Positions 1 to 7,581 of a stretch of DNA of 36,840 bases are shown here, piece after piece. Where the stretch lies: assembly GCA_016194375.1 (NCBI GenBank), contig JACQBU010000031.1, positions 1-36,840 on the forward strand. Reading direction: 5' to 3'. Made by a program: the position numbers and the translations under genes. Under the pieces are notes generated by a model. That model saw only the letters and a program-made list of their open reading frames with translations, ran no database searches and was not told the origin of the DNA. Position 1 is the stretch's first letter; every line of letters begins with the position of its first letter. Origin of the DNA: Nitrospinota bacterium. Its GTDB lineage: Bacteria; Nitrospinota_A; UBA7883; JACRGQ01.

Positions 1-23
1 GGTTTAGTGAATTGACACAACAA

Positions 24-171
24 TCCACTATAAGGGGGCGCGCTTTCATATAATCATTCCCGCGAAAGCGGGTGTCATCCCGTCCGCAACTTGGCGGCCT
101 CGGGGAATCCAGTCCCCTTGTTTTCAATGAATCTGGCTTCCGGGTCAAGCCCGGAATGACGAGATAGTGGA
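24..171. repeat. Palindromic dispersed repeat bounded by 8-nt inverted ends
   Basis: The ends TCCACTAT (24-31) and ATAGTGGA (164-171) are exact inverted complements. Inside are two hairpins: CCCGC/GCGGG around GAAA at 59-72, and CCGGG/CCCGG around 140-154. It resembles the intergenic 'cattcccgcgaaagcggg' repeats of many bacterial genomes. It is unrelated to the GGTAGG/CCTACC repeats found further along. No gene lies inside it. Confidence 0.6.
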
Positions 172-210
172 CATTTTTTCAAACTCAGGCACTACCAAAA
201 CGCGGTTAAA

Positions 211-240
211 TTGTAAAATCGGCGCGTTTAGTGCTATCAT
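211..240 (+). promoter_or_regulatory. Candidate sigma70-type promoter ahead of the helicase
   Basis: TTGTAA (211-216), an 18-nt spacer and TATCAT (235-240). The same TATCAT -10 recurs before the TPR gene at 21.9 kb and the ABC-F gene at 33.5 kb. It would give a leader of about 210 nt to the helicase start. That leader holds a hairpin with arms GAATACAG/CTGTATTC at 375-394. Confidence 0.35.
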
Positions 241-311
241 GACACGCCAGACACCTGAAAAATATTGATGATGACCCAAAACTACCAAACCAAACCGACC
301 TTACGCGCCGA

Positions 312-446
312 ATGACCCGGACGACTCAAGATGAAATCCGGCGGCGCAAAGCCTCAATAAATGCGGCCAAAACGGAATACAGGGGACTGTATTCTTCCCT
401 CAAACCCCGTTTCTGGGACTTGGCCGACACACACACCTTTTTTTGA
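312..446 (+). other. Weak 44-codon ORF in the helicase leader
   Basis: An ATG at 312 opens 44 codons ending at TGA 444-446, 11 nt before the helicase start. The product would be basic, with an N-terminal DEIRRRKAS stretch. It has no good ribosome binding site and no family I recognise. The hairpin at 375-394 lies within it. It may be a chance ORF; otherwise the 172-457 stretch holds nothing I can name. Confidence 0.15.
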
Positions 447-457
447 AGAACGGAATA

Positions 458-2094
458 ATGAAATTTGAATCTTTGAACCTAGACCCCAAGATACTAAGCG
501 CGATAACCGAAATGGGCTACGAAAAATGCACCCCCGTGCAGGAACAGGCCCTCCCCGAAAGCCTCGCTGGAAACGACGTCGCCGTGCAGGCGCAGACCGG
601 AACGGGAAAAACCGCCGTGTTCCTGGTCACCGCCCTTCGCAGGTGGAACAGCAGGCGGTCCAGCTTTGCAAAAACCTCCACTACCGCTCCATCGCCATAT
701 TCGGCGGCGTGGGGTACGACGAGCAGGAAAGGGCGCTTTCAAGCGGCGCGGAGATAATCGTCGCCACCCCCGGACGCCTCATTGACTTCATAAAAAGCCG
801 GAAGGTCAACCTTTCCACGCTCGGCTTCTTCGTAATCGACGAGGCGGACAGGATGTTCGACATGGGCTTCATGGAGGACGTGAAGTACATTCTGAAGTTC
901 GCCCCCCCGAAGGAAAAAAGGCAGACGATTCTCACGTCCGCCACGTTGGACGACAGGGTGCGACATCTGGCTTACCAGTACATGCGGCAGGCCACCGAGA
1001 TAGAGATAGAGCCGGACCAGATTACGGTTGACAAGGTCGTCCAGAAGCTCTTCCACGTCTCAAGGGAGGAAAAATTCCCCCTGCTACTGACGCTCCTAAA
1101 ACGCGAGCAACTCCACAGGGTGATCATATTCACCAACATGAAGCGAACCGCGGAGGAGCTGGGCCACAGGCTTGCCGGCAACGGCGTCGCCGCCGAGGTG
1201 CTCACCGGCGACATAGACCAGAAAAAACGGCTGAGGATAATAGACAAGATGAAGGCGGGACAGCTGGGCGTCCTCGTGGCGACCGACGTTGCGGCCCGGG
1301 GACTGCACATTGACGACGTGTCCCACGTGGTCAACTACGACCTTCCGGCGGACGCGGCCAACTACGTCCACCGGATAGGCAGGACGGCCCGCGCGGGCGC
1401 CAGCGGAACGGCCTACACGCTCGCCTGCGAGGACCTCGTAGCCAACCTCCCGCCGATAGAAAGGTACATCGAACAGAAGATAGCCGTCGAGGGGATCGCC
1501 TTCGAACTTGAGAAGGACGTCGTCGGCCCCTTGAAGCGGGGAAGGCGAAGGCCGACTCCGGCGCCGGCGGGAAGGCGGGGTGAGGGAAGGCCCGGCTTCC
1601 CGCGACGCAGTCCGACGGGGGCGGGGGGTTTTAGGGGCGAGCGAGCCGAAGAGGGGCGCCCTGCCAGGCCGCGTCCGCCCGAGAAGGGGTTTAGGGGAAA
1701 ACCGCGGCCCGCTTCGGGCGGCCGTCCGTCTCATTCACCCAAACCATCCAAACAGATGAGCCAGGAGGAGAGGACGGAACTGTACCGCAGGAAATACGGG
1801 GACTCGTTCGGAAAGAAAGAGGGGGCCGCGCCCGCGCCCGGCCGGGAACGCGAAAGAACGCATCACGAAGCCCCCAAAAAGCACGGCCATGCGGGGCAAC
1901 ATTCGTCCCATGCTTCCAAGCACCCGTCCCGCGAAGCCGTGCGTACGCACGGGCATGGCCACTCCGGCCACGGCCGTTCCGCCGCCCCGGCCAAAAGGCA
2001 CGAAACGCACGAACCCGCGCCCAAAAAAAAGGGCGGGTTATTGACGAGGATTTTCGGGGCCTTCAAAGGGAAGGAGAAAACAAAGCATCCTTAA
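458..2094 (+). pseudogene. DEAD-box ATP-dependent RNA helicase, frameshifted with motif Ia missing
   Basis: DEAD-box helicases unwind or remodel RNA using ATP in ribosome assembly and RNA decay. Translation from ATG 458 gives the Q motif (GYEKCTPVQEQ) and Walker A (AQTGTGKT), then runs out of frame near 630-640. Homology resumes in another frame with the sequence just after motif Ia, then the GG motif, TPGRL, DEAD (VIDEADRMFDMGF), SAT, and the C-terminal lobe with HRIGRTARAG. The PTRELA segment, about 30 residues, is absent, so a deletion that is not a multiple of three explains both defects. The C-terminal tail is long, rich in Arg, Gly and His, and low in complexity, as in RhlE-like proteins. 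ATG 458 was chosen over TTG 443 because it begins the conserved N-terminus. It is either a real pseudogene or an assembly error. The family call is sure; the exact subfamily (RhlB or RhlE) is not. Confidence 0.85.
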
Positions 2095-2183
2095 GTTGCG
2101 GCCCGCGCGCGACAGAACCGTGCGACAATCGCGGTTTCGGACGACGGACGAAACCGCGGGCATCTGCCGGACAACGGGGGTGA

Positions 2184-2357
2184 CTACCAATCCCCTACGG
2201 CCAAAACAAACCCGATAAGAAACACCGGCGGAAGGATTATCCACGACCATCCGACCCAGGTTAGGTCGCCGGCTTGGATCCCCGTTTTCGCGGGGTCGCT
2301 TATTCTCGCCCCCCGCAGAACGGACTCCTTGTCGGCCTGCTCGAATAATCTGTCCAT
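2184..2357 (-). CDS. Small single-pass membrane protein (hypothetical, 57 aa)
   Basis: On the minus strand an ATG at 2357 opens 57 codons ending in TAG at 2184. An AAGGA Shine-Dalgarno lies a few bases upstream. The N-terminal half is polar (MDRLFEQADKESVLRGARIS). The C-terminal 20 or so residues form one hydrophobic segment containing WIILPPVFLIGFVLAV, flanked by Trp. This amphipathic-plus-TM layout, the RBS and coding-like codon use suggest a real small protein. I recognise no family. It fills the gap between the helicase and the thioredoxin-fold gene and is divergent from the latter. It could also be a chance ORF. Confidence 0.45.
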   Translation of the reverse strand: MDRLFEQADKESVLRGARISDPAKTGIQAGDLTWVGWSWIILPPVFLIGFVLAVGDW

Positions 2358-2447
2358 TTCATCCTTATCGGACGGTGCGGGGTGGTTTCTTTAGCCTTTT
2401 GTGAAAATATGGGGGGACTCGACTTAAAATTTCTAAAAACCGGGGGC

Positions 2448-2453
2448 TATAAT
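2448..2453 (+). promoter_or_regulatory. TATAAT -10 box 5 nt before the start codon
   Basis: A perfect TATAAT ends 5 nt before ATG 2459, which would put the transcription start on or beside the A of ATG. No clear -35 or Shine-Dalgarno is visible. This fits a leaderless mRNA if 2459 is the start. An alternative start at 2483 (ATG) would leave a short leader. Confidence 0.45.
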
Positions 2454-2458
2454 AAGTC

Positions 2459-2956
2459 ATGAGCTCGATTAAAACCCGCGTCATGCCCGGCGGAACCAAG
2501 GTCATTTTCTTAATTATGGCCCTGGCTTTCCTGCTCCGGCCCCCGGTGTCGGCGGCCTACGAGGCGGTGTTGAAGACCCAAAGGGTTAGGGTCGGGGAAA
2601 AGGCGCCATTGGCCGAACCGCTGAGAACCCCCTTGGAGGAGGGGAGGCCGATTGTCTTGGTCTTGTTTCCCAATACGGCCGGGTGCGAAGGATGCGACGG
2701 GATAACGGCCGCCCTTGACGAGGCGGAAAAAAAACATCCCGACGTGGCGTTCGTCAGGTTGGGCGGGGAGGACTCGACGGGCGCCATGGACGAGGAGGCC
2801 GCCGTTGTCAAACGGCTCTACGGTTTTGTGACCAAGGCGGAGGCGATGGCTTTCTACATAGACCGCGAGGGAATACTCCGCAAAATCACCGTCGGGCGGT
2901 TTAACGGACCGGCGATCGAGGGGATATTCGAGGAGCTTAAATGGGCGGGCCGGTGA
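2459..2956 (+). CDS. Secreted or membrane-anchored thioredoxin-fold protein (CXXC)
   Basis: A 165-residue protein with an N-terminal signal or anchor segment (residues about 12-33, hydrophobic IFLIMALAFLL, then VSAA). A redoxin/TlpA-like domain follows: a beta strand PIVLVLFPNTAG leads into C76-E-G-C79, the expected place for a thioredoxin-family active site. It is likely a periplasmic thiol-disulfide or redox protein. The usual WCGPC context is lost, the cis-Pro loop is not obvious and the domain is short, so the partner and reaction are unknown. It stands alone between divergent and co-directional genes. A TATAAT lies immediately upstream. The start could be 2459 or 2483; the signal segment is kept either way. 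Confidence 0.6.
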   Translation: MSSIKTRVMPGGTKVIFLIMALAFLLRPPVSAAYEAVLKTQRVRVGEKAPLAEPLRTPLEEGRPIVLVLFPNTAGCEGCDGITAALDEAEKKHPDVAFVRLGGEDSTGAMDEEAAVVKRLYGFVTKAEAMAFYIDREGILRKITVGRFNGPAIEGIFEELKWAGR

Positions 2957-3001
2957 CGGCCGACACGACCGTTTGGCGTATGCCAGCCGTCGAAACTTGG
3001 T

Positions 3002-3007
3002 TATAAT
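3002..3007 (+). promoter_or_regulatory. TATAAT -10 box 6 nt before rsmI
   Basis: A perfect TATAAT ends 6 nt before ATG 3014. There is no Shine-Dalgarno between them and no convincing -35. This suggests a leaderless rsmI transcript. Confidence 0.45.
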
Positions 3008-3013
3008 TCCACG

Positions 3014-3730
3014 ATGTCCGACAAGCGCACTTTGTACCTCGTTGCCACGCCCATCGGGAACCTAAAGGACGTCACCTACAGGGCGATTGAGACGCTCGGG
3101 CAGGTTCAGGTGCTCGCCTGCGAGGACACCCGCGTGACACGAAAGATTTTCGAGCGGTACGGACTGCCCAAGCCCAGGGTCATGTTCTCCTGCAACGAAC
3201 ACAACGAGCGGCACGCCGTCAACCTGATCGTCCGTCATTTGGACGAGGGGTCGGACGTTGCCTTTTGCTCCGACGCCGGAACGCCTGGGATAAGCGACCC
3301 CGGCTACCTCCTCGTCCAGGCCGCGCGCAAGGCCGGACACAGGGTCGAGGTGATTCCCGGCCCTAGCGCGGTCGTTTCCGCGCTCGTCGTGTCGGGCCTT
3401 CCTTCCCACAGCTTCGTCTTTCTGGGGTTTCCGCCGCGAAAGGACGGCCAGCGAAAACGCTTTCTCGAGAGGGTCGCCGCGCTCGAGGACACGCTGGTGC
3501 TGTACGAATCCCCCCATCGCATAGGCGCCTTTTTGAAAAACGCGCTCGAGGTTTTGGGGGATAGAAGGGCCGCCGTGGTCGTGGAACAGACGAAAAAATT
3601 CGAGGACACGGCCGAGGGGTGGCTGTCGGAGCTTTCCGCCAGGTTTGAGAAGGAAAAGGTGCGCGGGGAAATCACCGTCGTCATCGCTGGCAACGTGGAG
3701 AAGCTCGTCCGCCCCAAGTACCAACCGTGA
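3014..3730 (+). CDS. rsmI: 16S rRNA (cytidine1402-2'-O)-methyltransferase
   Basis: RsmI 2'-O-methylates C1402 in the 16S rRNA decoding centre using S-adenosylmethionine. This 238-residue protein has the full tetrapyrrole-methylase fold. It opens with LYLVATPIGNLKD (the family signature), then ACEDTRVTRK, the Gly-rich SAM loop CSDAGTPGISDPGY, EVIPGPSAVVSAL, FVFLGFPPRK, a YESPHR motif and RGEITVVIAG at the C-terminus. Length matches the common short form without a C-terminal extension. ATG 3014 starts directly before the conserved N-terminus and lies 6 nt after a TATAAT. It is not obviously in an operon; the cytochrome gene starts 143 nt later. Confidence 0.93.
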   Translation: MSDKRTLYLVATPIGNLKDVTYRAIETLGQVQVLACEDTRVTRKIFERYGLPKPRVMFSCNEHNERHAVNLIVRHLDEGSDVAFCSDAGTPGISDPGYLLVQAARKAGHRVEVIPGPSAVVSALVVSGLPSHSFVFLGFPPRKDGQRKRFLERVAALEDTLVLYESPHRIGAFLKNALEVLGDRRAAVVVEQTKKFEDTAEGWLSELSARFEKEKVRGEITVVIAGNVEKLVRPKYQP

Positions 3731-3795
3731 CTACGCCGACGACGCGGCCGGTTATGCCAAAAATCATGGCCGACGGGCGCGGCGCGAGTTTAAAT

Positions 3796-3820
3796 GCGGC
3801 CGGCCGCCTCATTTTGTTTT
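3796..3820 (+). terminator. Possible weak terminator after rsmI
   Basis: The perfect palindrome GCGGCCGGCCGC (3796-3807) is followed by a T-rich stretch with ATTTTGTTTT. The palindrome has no loop, so only a shortened stem could form. Weak evidence. Confidence 0.25.
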
Positions 3821-3873
3821 AGATGGAGCGAGCCGTCGGCGCACACAACCTTAACTTTGCGGGGATTTTTACC

Positions 3874-4341
3874 ATGAAAAAATTGGGACTAATTGCGGTC
3901 GTCATCCTCGTGGCGACCGGCGCGGCAACGGCGAACGAAAAGGAGACGGGGACCGAACCGGAGCTTAGCGAACACATGGCCCATGTGATGGACGAAGGGG
4001 CGAAATCCGACTACAACCTGGTCCAGATCATGCACGACCTCTCCTTCCAGCTGAACAGGATAGAGTTCGGAATCCTCACCAACAACCGCTATATGATCGA
4101 GGCCGGCGCCCGCGCGATAACGTCGCACCCCGTCCCGAAAGGGGGGCTAAAGCCGTATTTAAAGAAAAACGCGGCGGACATTAAGGCCGCGGCTCCGTCC
4201 ATCGACGAGGACATCCACAAGGCGGCCTTGGAGATTGCGAAAAACGCGAAAACGGCCTCCATGGCGGAGCTTCAGGACAAGGCGAACGGCATCACCAAGT
4301 CCTGCATCGGGTGCCACGAGATGTTCAGGAACGTCCAGTGA
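3874..4341 (+). CDS. Periplasmic monoheme c-type cytochrome (cytochrome c'-like)
   Basis: A 155-residue exported protein. The N-terminus MKKLGLIAVVILVATGAATA is a classic Sec signal peptide, cleaved near residue 20. The only heme motif is CIGCH (C144, C147, H148), twelve residues from the C-terminus. A single C-terminal CXXCH after a helical domain resembles cytochrome c' and related four-helix heme proteins. It would carry electrons or bind small gas ligands in the periplasm. ATG 3874 was chosen over 3823 because it begins the signal peptide. It stands alone, so its redox partners cannot be read from context. Confidence 0.75.
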   Translation: MKKLGLIAVVILVATGAATANEKETGTEPELSEHMAHVMDEGAKSDYNLVQIMHDLSFQLNRIEFGILTNNRYMIEAGARAITSHPVPKGGLKPYLKKNAADIKAAAPSIDEDIHKAALEIAKNAKTASMAELQDKANGITKSCIGCHEMFRNVQ

Positions 4342-4386
4342 CCAAGGCCTTCGCACGGTAGGGACGCGACCCCCGGGGTAACGTGA

Positions 4387-4392
4387 TATAAA
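4387..4392 (+). promoter_or_regulatory. Extended -10 (TGA-TATAAA) 6 nt before a GTG start
   Basis: TATAAA preceded by TGA (extended -10 form) ends 6 nt before GTG 4399. No Shine-Dalgarno lies between. Same arrangement as the starts at 3014 and 35317. Confidence 0.45.
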
Positions 4393-4398
4393 TGTCCC

Positions 4399-5163
4399 GT
4401 GGACGTAAAGGAGGCGTTGTCGAAGGGCGGTGGCGGCCGCCATCCGTGGGAGGCCGCGCGCCTTAGGGTGGTGCGCGACCTGTTGCGCCGCCGCATGCCC
4501 GATTTTGGGGCGGAGGGGGACGCGCTTCTCGACCTCGGTTGCGGCGACGGCTACGTGCTGGGAGAGCTCGCGCGGTCGCACCCGCTGGCGAGGTTCGTCG
4601 GCGTGGACTCCGCGCTGTCCCCGGATATGGTGGAAAAAATCAACGCGCAAAACCGGAACGTCCGGGCCTTCGCCCGTTTGGAGACGCTTCCGAAAAAAAT
4701 CAGGACGGTGTTGTTGCTGGACGTTCTGGAGCACGTCGAGGACGACTCCGGCTTCCTGCGGGAAATCGCGGCGAAGCCTGAACTGGCGGAGGCCGAATTT
4801 TTCATAACCGTGCCGGCGTTCACGCGCCTTTTTTCCCACCACGACCGCCTCCTGGGGCATTTTCGCCGCTACTCCCTGGCGCAGTTGAGGGAAACCGCGT
4901 CAAAGGCCGGCCTTGCGGTCCTGCACGGGGGTTATTTCTTTTTTTCGCTCCTGCCGTTTAGGATGTGGCGCGCGTTTTTGGACTCCAAAGCGCCTTTCGA
5001 CCCGTCTAAAACTACGGGTGTGGCCGGCTGGAAAGGGGGGGGGCTGTTTGACGCGGTCGTCGCCTCCCTTTTGTACGCCGACTACAAGGCGGGGGTGTTA
5101 CTGAACAAACTGGGGCTTACGCCGCCCGGGCTTTCATGTTTTGTAATATGCAAAAGACCGTAA
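4399..5163 (+). CDS. Class I SAM-dependent methyltransferase
   Basis: A 254-residue Rossmann-fold methyltransferase. Motif I is LLDLGCGDGYVLGEL (residues about 42-57), an acidic FVGVDSA strand end follows, and a LLLDVLEHVEDD segment is typical of methyltransf_11/12 proteins. The C-terminal part has an aromatic patch (GGYFFFSLLPF) and may touch the membrane or a lipid substrate. Start is GTG 4399. The stop overlaps the next gene by 28 nt (5136-5163), so the two are translationally coupled. A methyltransferase beside a polyprenyl-phosphate-type glycosyltransferase suggests a glycolipid or cell-surface glycan step. The substrate cannot be read from sequence. Confidence 0.8.
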   Translation: MDVKEALSKGGGGRHPWEAARLRVVRDLLRRRMPDFGAEGDALLDLGCGDGYVLGELARSHPLARFVGVDSALSPDMVEKINAQNRNVRAFARLETLPKKIRTVLLLDVLEHVEDDSGFLREIAAKPELAEAEFFITVPAFTRLFSHHDRLLGHFRRYSLAQLRETASKAGLAVLHGGYFFFSLLPFRMWRAFLDSKAPFDPSKTTGVAGWKGGGLFDAVVASLLYADYKAGVLLNKLGLTPPGLSCFVICKRP

Positions 5164-5885
5164 TAGTAGTCCCTTGCTACAACGAGGAAAAAAGGTTCGA
5201 CGCCTCGGCCTTCGACCTGTTTTTGGACCAAAACCGCGACGTGGACCTTTGCTTCGTGAACGACGGAAGCACCGACGGCACGTCGGCGGTTCTGGGCGGC
5301 TTTGCGGGCCGCCACCCCGGCCGGGTCGAACTGCTGGACCAACGTCAAAACCGGGGGAAGGCGGAGGCGGTGCGTCTGGGCGTGCTTCACGTCCTCGCGC
5401 GCGATTCCCGCCCATACGTGGGTTACTGGGACGCCGACCTGGCGACCCCGCTGGATTTCATCCCCGAATTTTTGAGGGTCGCCGAGGAGCGGCCCGGTCT
5501 GGGGATAATAATGGGCTCGCGAATAAGAAGGATGGGGGCCGACGTCCGCCGCAGTTGGTACCGGCACTACCTCGGGCGGTTGTTCGGCACCGCGGCCTCA
5601 ATTCTGCTGAAAATTCCTGTGTACGACACGCAGTGCGGCGCAAAAATAATCAGGGCCGGCCTGGCCCGCAAAATATTCGCCGAGCCGTTCGTGGCAGGAT
5701 GGATTTTTGACGTGGAACTGCTCGCACGGGCGCTCGGCGACACGGCGGCCGGGGCGGACCTAATATACGAACTGCCCTTGGGGCGCTGGATCGACGTCTC
5801 CGGCTCCAAGTTGAAGCCACGTCATTTTCTGCTGGCGGTGGTTGACTTCGCCAAAATCTGGCTCAGGTACAAAAACAAACGGTAA
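5136..5885 (+). CDS. Family 2 glycosyltransferase, dolichyl/polyprenyl-phosphate sugar synthase-like
   Basis: A 249-residue GT2 enzyme. It has the N-terminal VIVVPCYNEEKR motif, NDGSTDGT (nucleotide-sugar binding), WDADLATPLDF (DXD metal site), the membrane-facing QCGAKIIRA region and a FDVELLARA segment typical of DPG/DPM synthases. It probably transfers a sugar from a nucleotide donor to polyprenyl phosphate at the inner membrane face. There is no C-terminal TM pair, so it is the short form. It starts inside the upstream methyltransferase gene (ATG 5136, or ATG 5148 just before KTVIVVPCYN). The donor sugar is unknown. Confidence 0.85.
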   Translation: MFCNMQKTVIVVPCYNEEKRFDASAFDLFLDQNRDVDLCFVNDGSTDGTSAVLGGFAGRHPGRVELLDQRQNRGKAEAVRLGVLHVLARDSRPYVGYWDADLATPLDFIPEFLRVAEERPGLGIIMGSRIRRMGADVRRSWYRHYLGRLFGTAASILLKIPVYDTQCGAKIIRAGLARKIFAEPFVAGWIFDVELLARALGDTAAGADLIYELPLGRWIDVSGSKLKPRHFLLAVVDFAKIWLRYKNKR

Positions 5886-5894
5886 AGCTAATTT

Positions 5895-6224
5895 ATGAAA
5901 ATTCCCGGTTTCAATCGTGCGTCGGTTGAAAAGAACAAAGTCGCCGGATATTTACTTTCTGTTGCTCATCCAATAGGGAAGCACAAGGCGCGCTTTTTCC
6001 AACAATTTGGCTTTTCCCTGGAAAGGGTGGAATTATTGAAAGAAGCACTAGAAAAACACGCAACCTACGATTTCATAAAAGCGGAAAAAACGGACTTCGG
6101 CGTGCGTTATATAATTGATGCTCCTTTGGAGTCCCCTGATGGAAGGAACCCCGAGGTTCGCTCAGTCTGGTTCGTTGAAAAAGGCGATAAAGCGCCGAGA
6201 TTTGTCACCGCATATCCTGTATAA
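5895..6224 (+). CDS. DUF6883-type protein, possible toxin partner
   Basis: A 109-residue protein beginning MKIPGFNRASVEKNKVAGYL. It has the features of the DUF6883 group: an N-terminal KI.G...A....KV.GYLLS pattern, a helical FFQQFGFS segment and a C-terminal VRYIIDAPLESPDG...VWFVE stretch. That family often sits directly upstream of DUF4926 genes, as here, and is thought to be toxin-antitoxin-like. It starts 9 nt after the glycosyltransferase stop with only a weak RBS. Its base composition is clearly more A+T-rich than its neighbours, which suggests recent acquisition. Function unproven. Confidence 0.65.
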   Translation: MKIPGFNRASVEKNKVAGYLLSVAHPIGKHKARFFQQFGFSLERVELLKEALEKHATYDFIKAEKTDFGVRYIIDAPLESPDGRNPEVRSVWFVEKGDKAPRFVTAYPV

Positions 6225-6460
6225 TGTGCAAAATTATGATACATGAACTTGACAACGTGGTTTTAGAGACCGACCTTCCTAAAAACGGCCTTAAACGCGG
6301 CGACATCGGCACGGTTGTCATGCTTCACAACGCCGGCAAAGGAGCCGAGGTGGAGTTTGTCGCGCTGGATGGCGAGACTGTCGCCGTCGTCACGCTTCCA
6401 ACGGAACAGTTTCGCCCCATTCGACGCCGCGAGATAGCCCACGTTCGCCACGTAGCGTGA
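6224..6460 (+). CDS. DUF4926-type small protein, partner of the upstream gene
   Basis: A 78-residue protein (66 if translated from ATG 6236). HELDNVVLETDLP..GLKRGDIGTVV..H..GKGAEVEFVALDGETVAVVTL matches the DUF4926 pattern: a small beta-barrel resembling SH3-like domains. ATG 6224 overlaps the upstream TAA by one base, so the two genes are co-translated. ATG 6236 (MIHELD) fits the usual family start better. The pairing suggests an immunity or antitoxin role toward the DUF6883 protein, but that is inference from family context. Confidence 0.65.
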   Translation: MCKIMIHELDNVVLETDLPKNGLKRGDIGTVVMLHNAGKGAEVEFVALDGETVAVVTLPTEQFRPIRRREIAHVRHVA

Positions 6461-6519
6461 CCCCTTTACGTTCGAAGCCAAATTAACCGGCTTTGTCCGC
6501 GGGAATAAAGGGGGCTAGA

Positions 6520-7581
6520 ATGAGCGGCGTGATTCAAAGAAAAATGACGAAACGCGTTAACATAGGCGGCGTGCCGATAGGGGGCGGGGCCTCCATCGTG
6601 GTCCAGTCAATGGGCAACATGCCGCCGCACGACGCCGAAAAGATTCTGGCCCAGATAAACGGGCTCAAGGAGGCGGACTGCGAAATCGTCCGCCTTACCG
6701 TGCCAGACGAGAAGGCCGCCGAGACCTTCGGCGAGGTGAAAAAGAGGAGCCCCCTGCCGCTGATAGCGGACATTCATTTCGACCACCACCTGGCGCTCAA
6801 GGCGCTCGAGGCGGGGGCGGACGGACTGCGCATCAACCCCGGCAACATCGGCTCGCGCGAGGGGGTGGAGCGGGTCGTCAAATCCGCCGCCGAGCGGAAG
6901 GTACCGATTCGCATAGGCGTCAACGCCGGCTCCATCTCGAAGGAAAAACTGCGGAAATTCGGCGGCCCCACCGCGGAGGCGATGGTGGAGAGCGCGCTGG
7001 AGCACGTCACCATACTGGAGGCGCTGAACTTCGACCTGATAAAGATATCCATCAAGGCCTCCGACGTCCCGAAAACCCTCGAGGTGTACAGGGTGATGAG
7101 CAAAAGGGTGGACTACCCGCTCCACGTCGGGGTGTCGGAGGCGGGAACGGCGTTCGGCGGCACCGTCAAGTCAGCCGTCGGAATCGGGATACTGCTGAAC
7201 GAGGGGATAGGGGACACAATCCGCGTCTCCCTCACGGCCGACCCGGTGCTCGAGGTCAGGACGGCATACGAGATATTGAAGGCGCTCCGACTTCGGCAGA
7301 TTACGCCGGAGATAATCTCCTGCCCCACCTGCGGCAGGTGCGAGATAGACCTTCTGGGGATGGCGGAGCGCGCCGAGGCGGAGATGCAAAAGGTGAAAAA
7401 ACCGCTCAAGATAGCCATCATGGGTTGCGTGGTGAACGGCCCCGGCGAGGCGCGCGAGGCGGACATCGGAATAGCGGGGGGGCACGACTGCGGGGTGATT
7501 TTCAGGGGCGGAAAGATAGTGAGAAAAGAGGCGCCGGACAAGCTGTACGCCGCGCTTATGGAGGAGATAGCAAAGATATGA
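6520..7581 (+). CDS. ispG: 4-hydroxy-3-methylbut-2-enyl-diphosphate synthase
   Basis: IspG (GcpE) converts 2-C-methyl-D-erythritol 2,4-cyclodiphosphate to HMBPP, the penultimate MEP-pathway step. It uses a 4Fe-4S cluster and an external reductant such as flavodoxin or ferredoxin. The 353-residue protein has the TIM-barrel part (PIGGGASIVVQSMGN, LPLIADIHFDHHLAL, GLRINPGNIGSREGV, RIGVNAGS) and the C-terminal cluster domain. Cluster ligands are visible: C268 and C271 in CPTCGRC and C303 in GCVVNGPGEA. It is the short bacterial form without the plant-type insert. ATG 6520 has a GGGGG-rich RBS; TTG 6493 is a longer alternative. The stop overlaps proS by 4 nt (ATGA). Confidence 0.96.
   Translation: MSGVIQRKMTKRVNIGGVPIGGGASIVVQSMGNMPPHDAEKILAQINGLKEADCEIVRLTVPDEKAAETFGEVKKRSPLPLIADIHFDHHLALKALEAGADGLRINPGNIGSREGVERVVKSAAERKVPIRIGVNAGSISKEKLRKFGGPTAEAMVESALEHVTILEALNFDLIKISIKASDVPKTLEVYRVMSKRVDYPLHVGVSEAGTAFGGTVKSAVGIGILLNEGIGDTIRVSLTADPVLEVRTAYEILKALRLRQITPEIISCPTCGRCEIDLLGMAERAEAEMQKVKKPLKIAIMGCVVNGPGEAREADIGIAGGHDCGVIFRGGKIVRKEAPDKLYAALMEEIAKI

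Noticed and set aside
1-34. TTGACA with TATAAG as a promoter at the window start
   Set aside because: The spacer is only 11 nt, far too short, and TATAAG overlaps the repeat's inverted end.
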